Shown piece by piece: positions 1 to 8,987 of a stretch of 64,000 bases of DNA. The stretch covers positions 930,001-994,000 of the forward strand of contig JACKMK010000001.1 in the NCBI GenBank assembly GCA_024235395.1, given 5' to 3'. The notes beneath the pieces were generated by a model. That model saw only the letters and a list, made by a program, of their open reading frames with translations. It ran no database searches and had not been told where the DNA came from. Position 1 is the first letter of the stretch; each line of letters starts with the position of its first letter. The DNA is from Chromatiaceae bacterium (GTDB lineage: Bacteria; Pseudomonadota; Gammaproteobacteria; Chromatiales; Chromatiaceae). The position numbers and the translations under genes are program-made.

Positions 1-204
1 CAGCCGCAACGGCGTCATCGCCAAAGTGACAAGCAGCATGCGTAACGCCCAATCGCCGGTCGCATGGGTCACGTGCTCCAGCGGGTTGGCGCCCAGATCT
101 CCCTCGACCGCACCCCACAACAGCCATGCAAAGGGCGCAAGGGACAGTATGAACACCACCGGCTTGGCCACGAAGCGCAGCCAGGTTTCTCGTTTCTCCG
201 CCAT
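1..204 (-). CDS. msrQ: MsrQ haem-binding membrane subunit of the MsrPQ system (C-terminus cut by window edge)
   Basis: Only the first 68 residues are in the window. The translation begins MAEKRETWLRFVAKP, followed by a hydrophobic helix. It then shows the GDLGANPLEHVTHATGDWAL block that is characteristic of MsrQ (YedZ), the ferric-reductase-like membrane protein that passes electrons from the quinone pool or flavin to periplasmic MsrP. The start ATG lies 5 bases after the msrP stop, so the two genes form an operon in the usual msrP-msrQ order. Confidence is high for the family; the haem-ligand histidines lie mostly beyond the edge and were not checked. Confidence 0.9.
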   Translation of the reverse strand, partial: MAEKRETWLRFVAKPVVFILSLAPFAWLLWGAVEGDLGANPLEHVTHATGDWALRMLLVTLAMTPLRL

Positions 205-209
205 GGCTG

Positions 210-1169
210 TCAATAGAATTTGTGCAGGTCCATGCCCTTGTACAGGCCCGCCACCTGTTCGGCATAGCCGTTGAACATCAGCGTCGGATGTTTGCTCGCG
301 AACAGGCCTTCGCCGATATGGCGCTCCCGTGCCTGGCTCCAGCGCGGGTGGTCGACCTCGGGATTCACGTTCGCATAGAACCCGTACTCGTCGGGCGCCA
401 TCTTCCACCAGGTCGTCTCGGGGATGGTGCGCGTGAAGCTGATGCGCACGATCGACTTGATGCTCTTGAACCCGTACTTCCACGGCACCACGAGCCGCAA
501 AGGCGCGCCGTTCTGGTTCGGCAACAGTTCCCCGTACAGGCCGGTCGCCAGGATTGCCAGCGGATGCATCGCCTCGTCGATGCGCAGGCCCTCGCGGTAC
601 GGCCAATCGAGCACCGCGCGCCGCTGTCCCGGCATCTGTTTCGGGTCGTAGAGCGTCTCGAATGCGACATATTTCGCACTGGACGTCGGTTTGAACCGTT
701 TGAGTAGCTCACCGAGCGGGAAACCCACCCACGGCACCACCATGGCCCAGGCCTCGACGCAACGCAGTCGGTAGATACGTTCCTCCTGCGGCAGTGTCTT
801 GAGGATGTCTTCGATGCCGATCTCGCCAGGTGCCTCGCACTCACCGTCGACGACCACCGACCAGGGGCGGGTGCGCAGCGTGTGGGCGTTGTCTGCCGGA
901 TCACCCTTGCCGGTACCGAACTCGTAGAAATTGTTGTAGCCGGTGACGTACTCGTATTCGGTGGGCTGCATGCCCTCGCCGATCCCGCTCTTCACGAGGT
1001 CCTTGATCGGCGTGCCATGCGCCTCGCTTTTCGCCAGTGCCGAGGCGGGCCCGGCGACGGCGCCGAGCCCCAGTGCAGCGGCCGCCTGCAGGAACTCGCG
1101 GCGCTTCAGGTAGATGCCGCGGTCGGTAATCTCGGAGGGTCGAATGTCGCTCGGTTTCTTGATCAGCAT
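210..1169 (-). CDS. msrP: MsrP, Tat-exported molybdopterin methionine sulfoxide reductase catalytic subunit
   Basis: 319 residues, close to the family length (about 330). The N-terminus carries a twin-arginine signal (KRREFLQ around residues 27-33, then a short Ala-rich h-region ending near ASALA). The mature part has the sulfite-oxidase fold with the cofactor cysteine in YRLRCVEAW and the C-terminal GLYKGMDLHKFY tail typical of YedY/MsrP. It repairs oxidised methionines in periplasmic proteins using electrons from MsrQ. I chose the ATG at 1169 because it places the RR motif close to the N-terminus. The frame stays open further upstream but that extension is Arg-rich and lacks family similarity. 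Confidence 0.93.
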   Translation of the reverse strand: MLIKKPSDIRPSEITDRGIYLKRREFLQAAAALGLGAVAGPASALAKSEAHGTPIKDLVKSGIGEGMQPTEYEYVTGYNNFYEFGTGKGDPADNAHTLRTRPWSVVVDGECEAPGEIGIEDILKTLPQEERIYRLRCVEAWAMVVPWVGFPLGELLKRFKPTSSAKYVAFETLYDPKQMPGQRRAVLDWPYREGLRIDEAMHPLAILATGLYGELLPNQNGAPLRLVVPWKYGFKSIKSIVRISFTRTIPETTWWKMAPDEYGFYANVNPEVDHPRWSQARERHIGEGLFASKHPTLMFNGYAEQVAGLYKGMDLHKFY

Positions 1170-1224
1170 CGTTTCGCATCCAGTGGGCACTGTCAGTTTA
1201 GACCGGCCATCCACGGCAGGCATT

Positions 1225-1419
1225 TCATCGCTTGTCCTTGGTTTGCTCACGGTTATGTCGGCTGGATACGAGAATCGGGACCATCGCGGCGACGAAGGTC
1301 GCCACCATCGACGCATCGCGCGAGCCACCGTACGCCAGCACCGCAAAGCCGGCACTGCCCCCAAGTAGCACCGACAGCAAAGCTACCCGCAGCGTTCGAC
1401 AAGACCTGCAGCGATTCAT
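1225..1419 (-). CDS. Small putative membrane protein upstream of msrPQ
   Basis: 64 residues that I do not recognise. The translation contains two hydrophobic stretches (about residues 11-31 and 37-53) separated by a short polar turn, with a basic C-terminus, so a two-helix inner-membrane protein is possible. A GGGGA stretch lies about 7-11 bases before the ATG. It reads in the same direction as msrP and ends 55 bases before it. It is the only plausible gene in the 301-base stretch 1170-1470, where I otherwise see nothing. High GC makes short open frames common here, so this could be spurious. Confidence 0.4.
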   Translation of the reverse strand: MNRCRSCRTLRVALLSVLLGGSAGFAVLAYGGSRDASMVATFVAAMVPILVSSRHNREQTKDKR

Positions 1420-1470
1420 CGGCCTGGTCCCCGACTTGAGCCATCCGTCCCGTCATAATAAAAAGGACGT

Positions 1471-2439
1471 ATGGAAGATTGCACCGGTGTCGCCACCGAG
1501 CGCTGTTTCGGCCAGCGCATGTTCAACCCGTTTCGGGGCGTGATGCACACGGTCACTACCCGGTGGGCGGATGCGGTGACCACAGACGGGCGCAACTGGA
1601 CGCTGTATGTGCGCGGCGAGTGTCTGTATGACGATCCGACGGCGCTCGAACAGGCCGAGATCAAGGTCCCCGATGTGAAATTCGCGACCTGGTCGACCGA
1701 GACCGGGCTGCGGCGCGCACCGATCCGTTTGCCGACCTTCGATGCCCGCGTCCGTGCAGAGGGCGAACACCTGCTGGCGGCCGTGATGCGCCGCGCCCCG
1801 GAACTGCCGTTCCCGCTCGCCGACCGTTTCGAGCTATGGCTCACCCATGCCGGCACCGGCCTGCCCCTGGCGCTGATCGGCAGCCATTGCGCGGGTGATC
1901 CGCACGAGCCGCCCGTGGCGGCGCGCTGGACGCCCGGCCGCGCCTGCCTGGCGCAGCTGCCGGAGGCCCGGCAGCTGCACGCCGCGATCACAGCGCTCGC
2001 CGGACGGGAGCCACGCGCTGTGTGGTTCGAACGCCATGCCGATGGCAGCGGCCGTGCCCTGACAGCGGAAGCACTACAGCCGGGGAGCGGCGATGCGCAG
2101 CGGCTGCCTGATGGACGTTTTGCGACGCTGTTCGTCGACCCCGAGGCACTGATGCCGGAGCAAAGGGAGTGGCTCACCGCGGTCCACCACTGGCAGGCGC
2201 CTGCACTGCTGCAGTTGCCGGGTCTCGCCATGGCGCAGCGCGCCGCGTTGGAACGGGAGGCCTGTCGCCATGCCGAGCGCGTCGCCGAACAGCTGCCGCT
2301 GTATCCGCAGGTGCTGGACCGTGCGGCGATCACCGCGGCCCTGGTCGAGGCGCGGCTGCGCCGCACCGGCGGCCGTCCTTCAGCAAAGATCGCCGACGAC
2401 AACAACTGGTCGCCGGATTATCTCGAGATCCCCGAATAA
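1471..2439 (+). CDS. Conserved-looking hypothetical protein, 322 aa
   Basis: I do not recognise this family. The ATG is preceded by AAAAGGA at a good distance, which supports the start; a second ATG 16 codons later is the alternative. The protein has no signal peptide or membrane segment and is rich in Ala, Arg and Leu. Its N-terminus (FNPFRGVMHTVTTRWADAV) has the look of a small beta-rich domain, followed by long helices. The last residues (ADDNNWSPDYLEIPE) are acidic and polar. It is divergent from the msr block and converges with the spermidine-synthase-like gene. Codon use matches the neighbours, so it is probably a native gene. Confidence 0.75.
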   Translation: MEDCTGVATERCFGQRMFNPFRGVMHTVTTRWADAVTTDGRNWTLYVRGECLYDDPTALEQAEIKVPDVKFATWSTETGLRRAPIRLPTFDARVRAEGEHLLAAVMRRAPELPFPLADRFELWLTHAGTGLPLALIGSHCAGDPHEPPVAARWTPGRACLAQLPEARQLHAAITALAGREPRAVWFERHADGSGRALTAEALQPGSGDAQRLPDGRFATLFVDPEALMPEQREWLTAVHHWQAPALLQLPGLAMAQRAALEREACRHAERVAEQLPLYPQVLDRAAITAALVEARLRRTGGRPSAKIADDNNWSPDYLEIPE

Positions 2440-2477
2440 CGCCGGACATGCGCGGTCCCGATCCGCCCCCATGCCGA

Positions 2478-4025
2478 TCACTGGCCCAGGCCGCTGGTGA
2501 ACAGCAGGGAGATCAGACGTTCCACGGGTGCATTGTCATCGGTGAGCAACGGTATCGCGTCCAGTGCGGCGTCGTTCGAGGCCAGGCGGTCGGTGATCCG
2601 CGTCCAACTGCGCGCCGGCCGGGTCACCGCGCGCAATCGGTCGCGTGGTCCCTCGCGGTCGACAGAATGATTGGTGGCGCTGATCACGTAGGTCACCCGG
2701 GTCGGCCGCAGCGGCACCTCGTGCAGCCATACATCGACCTGCGTAAATGCCGTGCGCAGGGTCTTGAGCAACGCCTGCGCCAATCGCCCGTCGGGATACA
2801 CGTCGACCAGGTTCAGCACGTAGATCCCGTCGTCGTGCAGACGACGCCGGACCAGGTCTGCGAACTCCGCGGTCAACAGATGATAGGGCGCCGAGATATC
2901 GTGGAATGCGTCGCCGACGATCACATCGAATCGCTGCTGTTCCGGCAGCCGGCGCAGAATGGCACGCGCGTCACCGTGCACGACGTGCATGTCCTGGTCA
3001 TCGAGAAACAGCCGCTCGCGTGCGGTTTCGGTCACGACGGGATCCAGTTCGGCAACCGTGATGTCCACCGCCATCGACGACAACCACAGCGCGCGCGGCT
3101 GGGTGTAGGCGCCGCCACCGACGAAGAAGGCGCTGAGACTCGCCTTGTCATGATGATGGCGGCACATCAGTTCCTGCATCAGCTGCACATAGGGCGCCTC
3201 GAGGAAGGTGCCGTCGTTCTCGACATTGGTGCCATGCATCAGATGGTCGAGCACCAGGCTGCGCATCCGACCGAGTGCCGGGTGCTCGCCCTCTTCGATC
3301 GTTCGGATGCAGAAATAGCTGCTCTCACGCTCACAGGGTGACGCCAGCGCCGGGTGCAGCAGGGTGCCGATACACAAAGCAGCGGCCAGCAGCAGCGCAA
3401 GCAGGCTCAGCACCCCCTCGCGCGGGTTGTGCCGGGGCCGGACGAACACGAGTCCGCTGATCAGCAGGGCCACGCCGCTGACCAGCACCACGTTGCGTGA
3501 GCCCAGCGTCGGGATGAGCCACCAGGCGGCGGCGAAGGTGCCGACAATGCTGCCAGTCGCACTGAGCGCATGCATCATGCCGACGATATGGCCGGGCTGG
3601 GTACTGTGCGCGAGCGCCAGCGTGGTGAGCAATGGCGTGACGATACCGATCAACAGCGCCGGGACCAGGAACAACGCCAGCACCAGCACTAGGCTCGAAC
3701 TCATGATCGACAGGGTGAACTGCTGAAGGGCGCCGGCGGTCAACCACAGCAACAAGGGGATCAGCAGCGCGGATAGCCCGGCCATGATCAATACACCACC
3801 GGCTGCCGCGGCGCTCGCCCTGCGGTCCGCCCAGACCCCGCCGAGCGCGTTGCCGATCGACAGCCCGGCCAACACGATGCCGATGACCGCCGACCAGGTA
3901 TACAGCGACACACCGACATGCGGGGCGATCAGACGCGCCGCGACGATCTCGAGGATCAGCAGCAAAGCCGAGCTGATGAATACGACCGCCGCATAGACGG
4001 CGATGCGTCTGCGATCGGCGTTCAC
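2478..4025 (-). CDS. Membrane-anchored spermidine-synthase-like protein (MFS-like/methyltransferase-fold fusion)
   Basis: 515 residues in two parts. Residues 1 to about 225 form seven or more hydrophobic segments of the kind found in fused MFS/spermidine synthase proteins (first segment AAVVFISSALLLILEIVAA). Residues 240 to 510 form a Rossmann-fold aminopropyl- or methyltransferase-like domain with the glycine motif FFVGGGAYTQPR, an acidic loop (VAELDPVV) and FDVIVGDAFHD. These correspond to the nucleoside-binding and catalytic-loop positions of spermidine synthase. Such fusions are common in proteobacteria and their substrate is mostly unproven, so I do not assign speE. The gene stands alone on this strand, 42 bases after slyX. 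Confidence 0.82.
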   Translation of the reverse strand: MNADRRRIAVYAAVVFISSALLLILEIVAARLIAPHVGVSLYTWSAVIGIVLAGLSIGNALGGVWADRRASAAAAGGVLIMAGLSALLIPLLLWLTAGALQQFTLSIMSSSLVLVLALFLVPALLIGIVTPLLTTLALAHSTQPGHIVGMMHALSATGSIVGTFAAAWWLIPTLGSRNVVLVSGVALLISGLVFVRPRHNPREGVLSLLALLLAAALCIGTLLHPALASPCERESSYFCIRTIEEGEHPALGRMRSLVLDHLMHGTNVENDGTFLEAPYVQLMQELMCRHHHDKASLSAFFVGGGAYTQPRALWLSSMAVDITVAELDPVVTETARERLFLDDQDMHVVHGDARAILRRLPEQQRFDVIVGDAFHDISAPYHLLTAEFADLVRRRLHDDGIYVLNLVDVYPDGRLAQALLKTLRTAFTQVDVWLHEVPLRPTRVTYVISATNHSVDREGPRDRLRAVTRPARSWTRITDRLASNDAALDAIPLLTDDNAPVERLISLLFTSGLGQ

Positions 4026-4067
4026 GGCCGGGCCCGGCGAATCGCTGCACGACGCCGGCGCGCCGAT

Positions 4068-4274
4068 TCAATAGTGTGGCGGCGTTTCGTCATGCGCATT
4101 GGCATCGAGCAGTGCCGGCCGCAGTTCGCGCAGTAGTTGCTTGACCTGCGCCAGTTCGGCCTGCAGGTCCGCGATCACCCGGTCCTGGCGCACGACGCTC
4201 TCGTGCAGCGCCTCGATGGCCAGTTCCTGGTGAGTGATACGTTCCTGCAGATCCTCGACCTGGTCCGGCTTCAT
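4068..4274 (-). CDS. slyX: SlyX family coiled-coil protein
   Basis: 68 residues, almost all heptad-patterned helix (EDLQERITHQELAIEALHE, then a continuing Leu/Val/Ile heptad), ending with DETPPHY. The length, the coiled coil and the terminal PPHY are the SlyX signature. The cellular role of SlyX is not firmly established. The start ATG overlaps the purL stop by four bases (ATGA), so it is translationally coupled to purL. Confidence 0.88.
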   Translation of the reverse strand: MKPDQVEDLQERITHQELAIEALHESVVRQDRVIADLQAELAQVKQLLRELRPALLDANAHDETPPHY

Positions 4275-7200
4275 CCGATCCACCGCCGCGCATTGCGGAA
4301 CAACCGGCGCCAGGGCGCATCCTCCAGCCAGCCGTCCGGGTGCCAGGAGTTCTGCACCGCGCGCACGACGCGTTCGGGGTGCGGCATCATGATCGTGACG
4401 CGGCCATCTGCGCTGCACAGGCCGGTGATGCCGCCAGGCGAGCCGTTGGGATTGGCCGGGTAACGCACGGCAGATTCGCCGTTGTTCTCGATATAGCGCA
4501 ACGCAACCTGGGGCACGACCGAACCGAGTTGCTCTGCGCTGGCAAACTCGGCCCGCCCCTCGCCATGCGCGACCACGATCGGCAGACGCGAGCCCGCCAT
4601 GCCCTCGAGCAGGATCGAAGGTGTCGGCTCGACCTCGACCATCACAAAGCGCGCCTCGAACTGCTCGGAACGGTTGCGCACGAAATGCGGCCAGTGCTGC
4701 GCCCCCGGGATCAGCGACTTCAGGTTCGACAGCATCTGGCAGCCATTGCACACCCCCAGGGTGAAGGTGTCTTCACGCTCGAAGAAGGCACTGAACTGAT
4801 CACGTGCGCGGTCGTTGAACAGGATCGACTTGGCCCAGCCCTCCCCCGCACCCAGCACATCGCCGTAGCTGAAGCCGCCGCACGCCGCCATGCCCTGGAA
4901 ACCGTCCAGGCTGACCCGGCCGCTCAGGATGTCCGACATATGCACATCGACGCATTCGAAGCCCGCCTTGTTGAACGAAGCGGCCATTTCCACCTGCCCG
5001 TTCACGCCCTGCTCACGCAGGATCGCCACCCGCGGGTGACGCGATTCGGCGAACGGCGCAGCGATGTCGTCGTTGTGATCGAAGCTGAGAGACACCGACA
5101 GCCCAGGATCCGGCGCGGCGATACGCGCGTGCTCCTGCGCGGCGCATTCCGGGTCATCGCGCAATGCCTGCATGCGCGAGGTGGTTTCCGACCAGGCCTG
5201 ATGCAAGGTCACGCGGCTCGCTGCAAACACCTCACGCTCGGCATGCGCGATGCGGATGTCGGCGCCGTCGTTCACCGTGCCAATGAGCTGACAGCATGCA
5301 CCCAGTCCGGCACGCTCGAGCAGATTCAGCACATCATCGCTGTCGCTGTGGCGCACCTGCAGCACTGCGCCGAGTTCCTCGTTGAACAGCACGGACAGGT
5401 CGTCCCGGGCCAAGCCTGCCAGGTCGATATCCAGGCCACAGCGACCAGCGAACGCCATTTCGCACAGGGTCGCGAGCAAGCCGCCGTCAGACCGGTCGTG
5501 GTACGCGAGGATCAGTCCGTCGCGATTGAGGTCCTGAAGTGCGGCAAACAGGGCCTTGAGCAACGCGGCGTCATCCACATCGGGCGGTATGTCACCGATC
5601 TGTCGATAGACCTGCGCCAGCGCCGAACCCCCGAGGCGGTTTCTGCCCCGTCCCAGGTCGATCAGCACCAGATCGGTATCGCCGGCATCTGTGCGCAGCT
5701 GCGGCGTCAGGGTCCGGCGCACATCGACCACGGGCGCGAACGCCGAGACGATCAGCGACAACGGGGCACTCATCTCGCGCCGCTCACCCTGGTGCTGCCA
5801 TACCGTCTTCATCGACATCGAATCCTTTCCGACCGGGATCGCGATGCCCAGTGCCGGGCAGAGTTCCATGCCGACGGCATGCACGGTCTCGTACAGGCGT
5901 GCATCCTCACCGGGGTGGCCGGCCGCCGCCATCCAGTTGGCCGACAGCTTCACATCGGCGAGACGCCCGATCGCCGCCGCAGCGATGTTGGTCAAAGCCT
6001 CGCCGATCGCCATGCGGCCGGACGCGGCAGCATCCAGCAGTGCCAGCGGCGTGCGCTCACCCATGCTCATCGCCTCGCCGCGATAGCCGTCGAAATCGGC
6101 CACGGTAACCGCGACGTCGGCCACCGGCACCTGCCAGGGACCCACCATCTGGTCGCGCGCCACCATCCCGGTGATGCTGCGATCACCGATCGACACCAGG
6201 AAGGTCTTGTTGGCAACCGTCGGCAACCGCAACACCCGCCCTACCGCCTCAGCGACAGTGACACCGTCCAGTCGCAGTGCCTGCAGTGACGGCTGGCTGC
6301 GCGCGACGTCACGCTGCATGCGCGGCGGCTTGCCGAACAGCAAGGACATCGGCATATCGATCGGGTTGGCGGCGAAGTGCCGGTCACCCAGTACCAGGTG
6401 CTGTTCATCGCTCGCCTCGCCGACCACCGCATACGGGCAGCGTTCGCGTTCGCAGATCGCCTCGAAGGCCGCGAGGCGGTCACGCGCCACGGCCAGCACG
6501 TAGCGCTCCTGCGATTCGTTGCACCAGATTTCCATCGGTGACATGCCGAGATCGTCGTTGGGCACCTCGCGCAGTTCGAAACGCCCGCCGCGTTCACCAT
6601 CGTGCACCAGCTCGGGCAGCGCATTCGACAGCCCGCCGGCCCCGACGTCGTGGATAAACAGGATCGGGTTGTCGCCACCGTGCTGCCAGCAGCGATCGAT
6701 GACCTCCTGGCAGCGTCTCTCCATCTCCGGGTTGGCGCGCTGCACCGAGGCGAAATCCAGGTCCTCTGCCGAGGTACCGGAGGCCATCGACGACGCGGCA
6801 CCGCCGCCGAGCCCGATCAGCATCGCCGGACCGCCAAGGACGATCAGCGGTGTGCCGGCGGGAAACGCCTTCTTTTCGACATGACCCGCCCGGATATTGC
6901 CGAGACCGCCGGCAAGCATGATCGGCTTGTGATAACCACGCAGTTCATCACCCTGAGCCGCAGGCACTTTTTCTTCGAAGGTACGGAAGTATCCAAGCAG
7001 GTTGGGACGGCCGAACTCGTTGTTGAATGCCGCCGCACCGATCGGGCCTTCGAGCATGATGTCGAGCGCGCTGACGATCCGGCCCGGCTTGCCGAAGTCC
7101 TCTTCCCACGGCTGCACAGCGCCGGGGATGCGCAGGTTGGAAACCGAGAAGCCGCACAGCCCGGCCTTGGGTTTGGCGCCGACCCCGGTCGCACCCTCGT

Positions 7201-8143
7201 CACGAATCTCGCCGCCTGCGCCGGTCGCCGCACCCGGGTCGGGCGAGATCGCGGTCGGGTGATTGTGGGTCTCGACCTTCATCAGGATATGGATATCCTC
7301 GTCATGCCGACCGTACGCCCCGGTGAGGGGATCCGGGTAGAAGCGGTAGCCTTCGCTGCCGCGGATCACCGCCGCGTTGTCCTTGTATGCCGACAGCACA
7401 TCGTCGGGCGACTTCTCGGTGGTATTGCGGATCATCGCGAACAGCGAATGCGGTTGCGCCTCACCGTCGATGGTCCAGCTCGCGTTGAAGATCTTGTGCC
7501 GGCAATGCTCCGAGTTGGCCTGCGCAAACATCATCAGTTCGACGTCGCTGGGATTGCGGTGCAGCGCACTGAAACTCTCGACCAGGTAGTCGACCTCGTC
7601 ATCCGACAAGGCCAGCCCCAGCTCGCTATTGGCCGCCAGCAGGGCGGTACGCCCCCCCTGCAACACATCGACCTGCCGGAAAGGCCGCGGTTCGGCGTGC
7701 CTGAACAGTACGGCAGCCGAGTCCAGGTCCTGCAGCACCACCTGGGTCATACGGTCGTGAAGCTGCGCGGCGATCGCGGCTCCGCCCACATGGTCGCCCG
7801 CGTCGACCCAGTAGGCGATACCACGCTCGATCCGGCGGATCTCGCTCAGACCGCAATTGTGTGCGATATCCGTGGCCTTGCTCGACCAGGGAGAGATCGT
7901 GCCGGGCCTTGGCACCACCAGAAACAGCTGTCCGTCTTCACCCGGCTCACCATGTGCCGGACCGTATTCGAGCAGACGCTGCAGAACGCCGGCCGCGGCG
8001 TCGCCCAGATCGGCATCGACGTCCACGAAATGCACGAACTCGGCACTGACACGCACACCGGGTCCTGCCACCGGCACCAGGCGGTTCAGGATCTTCTGCA
8101 AACGGAAATCGGAGAGAGCGGGCGCGCCGCGCAGTATCAGCAT
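4271..8143 (-). CDS. purL: Phosphoribosylformylglycinamidine synthase, single-chain PurL
   Basis: 1290 residues, the size of the gammaproteobacterial single-chain enzyme (E. coli 1295). It converts FGAR, glutamine and ATP to FGAM in de novo purine synthesis. The N-terminus MLILRGAPALSDFRLQKIL matches the PurS-like domain. The central part carries KVETHNHPTAISP and the duplicated PurM-like FGAM-synthase halves. The C-terminal class I amidotransferase has the nucleophile Cys at about 1132 (LGVCNGCQMLSNL), HGEGRAEF, and the catalytic His/Glu in MMPHPERV. It forms an overlapping pair with slyX. Confidence 0.98.
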   Translation of the reverse strand: MLILRGAPALSDFRLQKILNRLVPVAGPGVRVSAEFVHFVDVDADLGDAAAGVLQRLLEYGPAHGEPGEDGQLFLVVPRPGTISPWSSKATDIAHNCGLSEIRRIERGIAYWVDAGDHVGGAAIAAQLHDRMTQVVLQDLDSAAVLFRHAEPRPFRQVDVLQGGRTALLAANSELGLALSDDEVDYLVESFSALHRNPSDVELMMFAQANSEHCRHKIFNASWTIDGEAQPHSLFAMIRNTTEKSPDDVLSAYKDNAAVIRGSEGYRFYPDPLTGAYGRHDEDIHILMKVETHNHPTAISPDPGAATGAGGEIRDEGATGVGAKPKAGLCGFSVSNLRIPGAVQPWEEDFGKPGRIVSALDIMLEGPIGAAAFNNEFGRPNLLGYFRTFEEKVPAAQGDELRGYHKPIMLAGGLGNIRAGHVEKKAFPAGTPLIVLGGPAMLIGLGGGAASSMASGTSAEDLDFASVQRANPEMERRCQEVIDRCWQHGGDNPILFIHDVGAGGLSNALPELVHDGERGGRFELREVPNDDLGMSPMEIWCNESQERYVLAVARDRLAAFEAICERERCPYAVVGEASDEQHLVLGDRHFAANPIDMPMSLLFGKPPRMQRDVARSQPSLQALRLDGVTVAEAVGRVLRLPTVANKTFLVSIGDRSITGMVARDQMVGPWQVPVADVAVTVADFDGYRGEAMSMGERTPLALLDAAASGRMAIGEALTNIAAAAIGRLADVKLSANWMAAAGHPGEDARLYETVHAVGMELCPALGIAIPVGKDSMSMKTVWQHQGERREMSAPLSLIVSAFAPVVDVRRTLTPQLRTDAGDTDLVLIDLGRGRNRLGGSALAQVYRQIGDIPPDVDDAALLKALFAALQDLNRDGLILAYHDRSDGGLLATLCEMAFAGRCGLDIDLAGLARDDLSVLFNEELGAVLQVRHSDSDDVLNLLERAGLGACCQLIGTVNDGADIRIAHAEREVFAASRVTLHQAWSETTSRMQALRDDPECAAQEHARIAAPDPGLSVSLSFDHNDDIAAPFAESRHPRVAILREQGVNGQVEMAASFNKAGFECVDVHMSDILSGRVSLDGFQGMAACGGFSYGDVLGAGEGWAKSILFNDRARDQFSAFFEREDTFTLGVCNGCQMLSNLKSLIPGAQHWPHFVRNRSEQFEARFVMVEVEPTPSILLEGMAGSRLPIVVAHGEGRAEFASAEQLGSVVPQVALRYIENNGESAVRYPANPNGSPGGITGLCSADGRVTIMMPHPERVVRAVQNSWHPDGWLEDAPWRRLFRNARRWIG

Positions 8144-8207
8144 GGGAACCCCAGAAACTTCAGCCAGGATGGCAAGCCTAAAATGATACTGCAGCGCGAT
8201 CGACGCG

Positions 8208-8981
8208 TCAGGACGAGATCGCGAACCAACCGCTGGCCTGATCCTGGATCAGCAGGCTGAGACAGGCACCAAGATCCGCGGACACGCCCTCCAGTGCCTG
8301 CCGCGCCAGTTCCGGCGAGTTGTTCCTCTCGCTCAGGTGCGCCGCCACCAGGTGGCGCAGCCGGCCGTGGTTGATGCGGCGCAGAAAATCCGCCGCCTGG
8401 GTGTTGTTGAGATGACCGTACAGGCCGCCGACACGGGCCTGCAGGCTGGGCGGATACGGACCGCTGGCCAGCATTTCCAGGTCGTGATTGCATTCGAGCA
8501 GCAGGGCGTCGACCCCATCAAATGCCTCAACCACGCGCGGGGTGATGCTGCCCAGGTCGGTCAACAGGCCGAGACGCTGGCCGGCATGGTCGAATACATA
8601 CTGTGTGGGCTCACGTGCATCATGCGGCACCGGGACCGGCGTGATGGCCAACTCGCCGATCCGGAACCCACCAGCATGGCCGGCAAACAGATTGAGACTG
8701 CTGATGGCGCCGAAATCCGCCGCACGCCAGGTACCGTGGGTCATCCACACCGGGATCCCGAAACGTCGCGCGACCGCACCGACGCCACGCATGTGGTCGC
8801 CGTGCTCATGGGTTACCAGGATCGCGGTCAGAGCGGTCGGGTCGAAATCAAGCCGGTGGCATCGCGACACGAATTCGCGTGCCGCGAAACCACAATCCAC
8901 CAACACCCGAGTCGTCCCCGCCTCGATGACCGTCGCGTTACCGCGACTGCCGCTGCCCAGCGAGGCAAAGCGAAACGCCAT
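8208..8981 (-). CDS. Metallo-beta-lactamase fold hydrolase, YycJ/WalJ-like
   Basis: 257 residues. It opens with RFASLGSGSRGNATVIEAG and has the di-metal site motif THEHGDH (residues about 58-64) plus later His and Asp residues (VPVPHDAREP, LLTDLGSI, CNHDLEM, AAHLSERN). These give the pattern of the YycJ/WalJ branch of the MBL superfamily, cytosolic phosphodiesterase or nuclease-like enzymes whose role outside Firmicutes is poorly known. It begins 6 bases after the bamC stop and so belongs to the dapA-bamC transcription unit, an arrangement seen in several gammaproteobacteria. Confidence 0.85.
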   Translation of the reverse strand: MAFRFASLGSGSRGNATVIEAGTTRVLVDCGFAAREFVSRCHRLDFDPTALTAILVTHEHGDHMRGVGAVARRFGIPVWMTHGTWRAADFGAISSLNLFAGHAGGFRIGELAITPVPVPHDAREPTQYVFDHAGQRLGLLTDLGSITPRVVEAFDGVDALLLECNHDLEMLASGPYPPSLQARVGGLYGHLNNTQAADFLRRINHGRLRHLVAAHLSERNNSPELARQALEGVSADLGACLSLLIQDQASGWFAISS

Positions 8982-8987
8982 CCGGGA

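Noticed and set aside
4340..6289. Long open frame antisense to purL (about 650 codons)
   Set aside because: It is the mirror of purL in GC-rich DNA: His/Arg/Gln-rich, no family signature, no ribosome site. PurL on the other strand is certain.
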